From: Nesterenkonia aurantiaca
GTDB taxonomy: Bacteria > Actinomycetota > Actinomycetes > Actinomycetales > Micrococcaceae
Length of the DNA: 64,000 bases
Direction of reading: 5' to 3'
Assembly: GCF_004364585.1 (NCBI RefSeq)
Contig: NZ_SOAN01000005.1
Coordinates: forward strand, 1 to 64,000
The translations under genes were made by a program, and so were the position numbers. The notes beneath the pieces were generated by a model, which was not told where the DNA came from, searched no databases, and saw only the letters and a list, made by a program, of their open reading frames with translations. Positions 63,134-64,000 of this stretch are shown here, piece after piece. The first letter of the stretch is position 1. Every line of letters begins with the position of its first letter.

Positions 63134-64000
63134 ATGAGCGCCACCTTGACCGAGCGGTATGTCAGCGCCGCCACCCGGCACGTCCCAACTAAGGAGCGGG
63201 CGGATGCCCGCGAGAAGCTGGAGACCTCAATCGCCGGCTCGGTCGCGACCCGAATCTCACGAGGCGAGGACCCCGCCGCGGCAGAGCGTGCCGCGCTGAT
63301 CGATCTCGGTGACCCGGCCGTGCTGGCCGCCGGCTACGCGCGCACGACCCTGCACCTGATCGGGCCGCGCTACTACCTCACCTGGCGGCGCCTGCTCAGC
63401 ACGCTGCTCAGCTTCGTGCCGATCCTCGCGGCCGGCGGCGTCGCGCTGGGACAGACCATCGAGGGCGCCGCGGTCGGGGAGATCCTCGGTTCCTCGATCT
63501 CCGTGGGATTCTCCGTGGTCCTGCACCTCTGTTTCTGGGTGACCCTGGTGTTCTTCATCCTGGAACGCGCCGGAGTCGAGATCGACGCCGGCTGGAACCC
63601 CGAGGAGCTTCCCGCCGTGGGAGCAGAGGGCTCGAGATCCGAGCTGATCGGAAGCCTGGTGGTCCTCGGGCTGGCCGGCGGCGCTGTGCTGTGGGACCGG
63701 CTCCGCGGCTTCGCCCAGGTCGACGGCGAGCCAGTGCCGATCCTGAACACCGGCCTCTGGCCGTGGCTGCTGGCACTGCTCGGTCTGCACGCGGTATTTT
63801 CCCTGGCCCTGTACCGGCGGGGCCGGTGGGACACCCGACTGGCGGTCATCAACACGGTGCTCGCGCTGGTGTTCGTGAGTCTGATCCTGACGCTGCTGGC
63901 CCGCGACGCTCTGGTGAGTGCGGAGTTCCTCGAGTCCGGGGTGCTCGAGGCCGAGACGCTGCGCATCCTGGGGATCCTGCTCGGGTTCGCGGTGGTCGGA
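63134..64000 (+). CDS. HAAS/permease-prefix-domain membrane protein (cut by window end)
   Basis: 289 codons are visible and the frame is open at the right edge. The N-terminal 75 residues are the permease prefix (HAAS) domain: LTERYVSAATRHVPTKERAD, then EDPAAAERAALIDLGDPAVL and GYARTTLHLIGPRYYLTWRR. At least five hydrophobic segments follow (starting about 95, 120, 175, 210 and 240). Such genes usually sit behind a PadR regulator; none is seen upstream, so it may lie beyond the edge. A purine-rich GAGCAAGGA precedes ATG 63134. Confidence 0.8.
   Translation, partial: MSATLTERYVSAATRHVPTKERADAREKLETSIAGSVATRISRGEDPAAAERAALIDLGDPAVLAAGYARTTLHLIGPRYYLTWRRLLSTLLSFVPILAAGGVALGQTIEGAAVGEILGSSISVGFSVVLHLCFWVTLVFFILERAGVEIDAGWNPEELPAVGAEGSRSELIGSLVVLGLAGGAVLWDRLRGFAQVDGEPVPILNTGLWPWLLALLGLHAVFSLALYRRGRWDTRLAVINTVLALVFVSLILTLLARDALVSAEFLESGVLEAETLRILGILLGFAVVG

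Noticed and set aside
1-64000. CRISPR arrays, insertion sequences, prophage, rRNA or tRNA genes
   Set aside because: I saw no regularly spaced repeats, transposase or integrase motifs, or conserved RNA gene sequences; a dedicated RNA-gene search could still find a tRNA I missed.

Overview
The window is 64 kb of high-GC DNA. The gene content and order match a chromosome of an actinobacterium of the order Micrococcales, most likely a relative of Arthrobacter or Nesterenkonia. That placement is inferred from gene order (ftsK-pgsA-cinA-clgR, DUF3046-recA-recX-miaB-miaA-dapF, hflX-dinG, lexA next to a LysM gene, hisCBH-priA), from SOS boxes of the actinobacterial type, and from many genes whose start codon lies 6-8 bases after a TANNNT -10 hexamer (leaderless mRNA). 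I found no insertion sequence, prophage, CRISPR array, rRNA or tRNA gene.

Layout. 1-1.3 kb: end of an unrecognised, possibly frameshifted gene and a PKD-domain surface protein. 1.4-4.0 kb: an ornithine cyclodeaminase and CtlX-type citrulline hydrolase operon, divergent from an AsnC/Lrp regulator; together they could turn citrulline into proline. 4.2-6.5 kb: an M16 peptidase, a small lipoprotein and an NTF2-like protein. 6.5-11.2 kb: molybdenum-cofactor genes, moaD-moaA facing away from moeA-moaC-mog-moaE. 11.3-15.2 kb: a GntR regulator and a complete tripartite tricarboxylate transporter (substrate-binding protein, TctB, TctA). 15.3-16.5 kb: a TPR membrane protein and dapB. 16.6-20.9 kb: a DeoR regulator with galT-galE-galK, the Leloir pathway. 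20.9-25.4 kb: a DUF418-type membrane protein, then a DUF4397 surface protein, a class F sortase, an ECF sigma factor and its zinc-type anti-sigma factor.

25.5-52.5 kb is the conserved housekeeping core: dapA, RNase J, ftsK, pgsA, cinA, clgR, a MarR gene, DUF3046, recA, recX, miaB, miaA, dapF, an RsmC-like methyltransferase, hflX, a DinG-like helicase, a CapA-like lipoprotein, lexA, a LysM gene that resembles SOS division inhibitors, hisC, hisB, hisH, priA and an SseB-family gene. 52.5-53.8 kb has a second MarR regulator and a PepSY lipoprotein.

54.2-63.0 kb is the most unusual part. A 1,324-residue FHA plus FtsK/SpoIIIE ATPase of the EssC (type VII secretion) type faces a Tad/Flp pilus cluster. 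In that cluster the motor ATPase gene cpaF carries an in-frame TAG between its N-terminal and NTPase domains, while the genes after it (tadB, tadC, a small pilin, two TadE-like genes, a TadG-like gene) look intact. The gap between the two divergent units holds three DnaA-box-like 9-mers. The window ends inside a HAAS/permease-prefix membrane protein.
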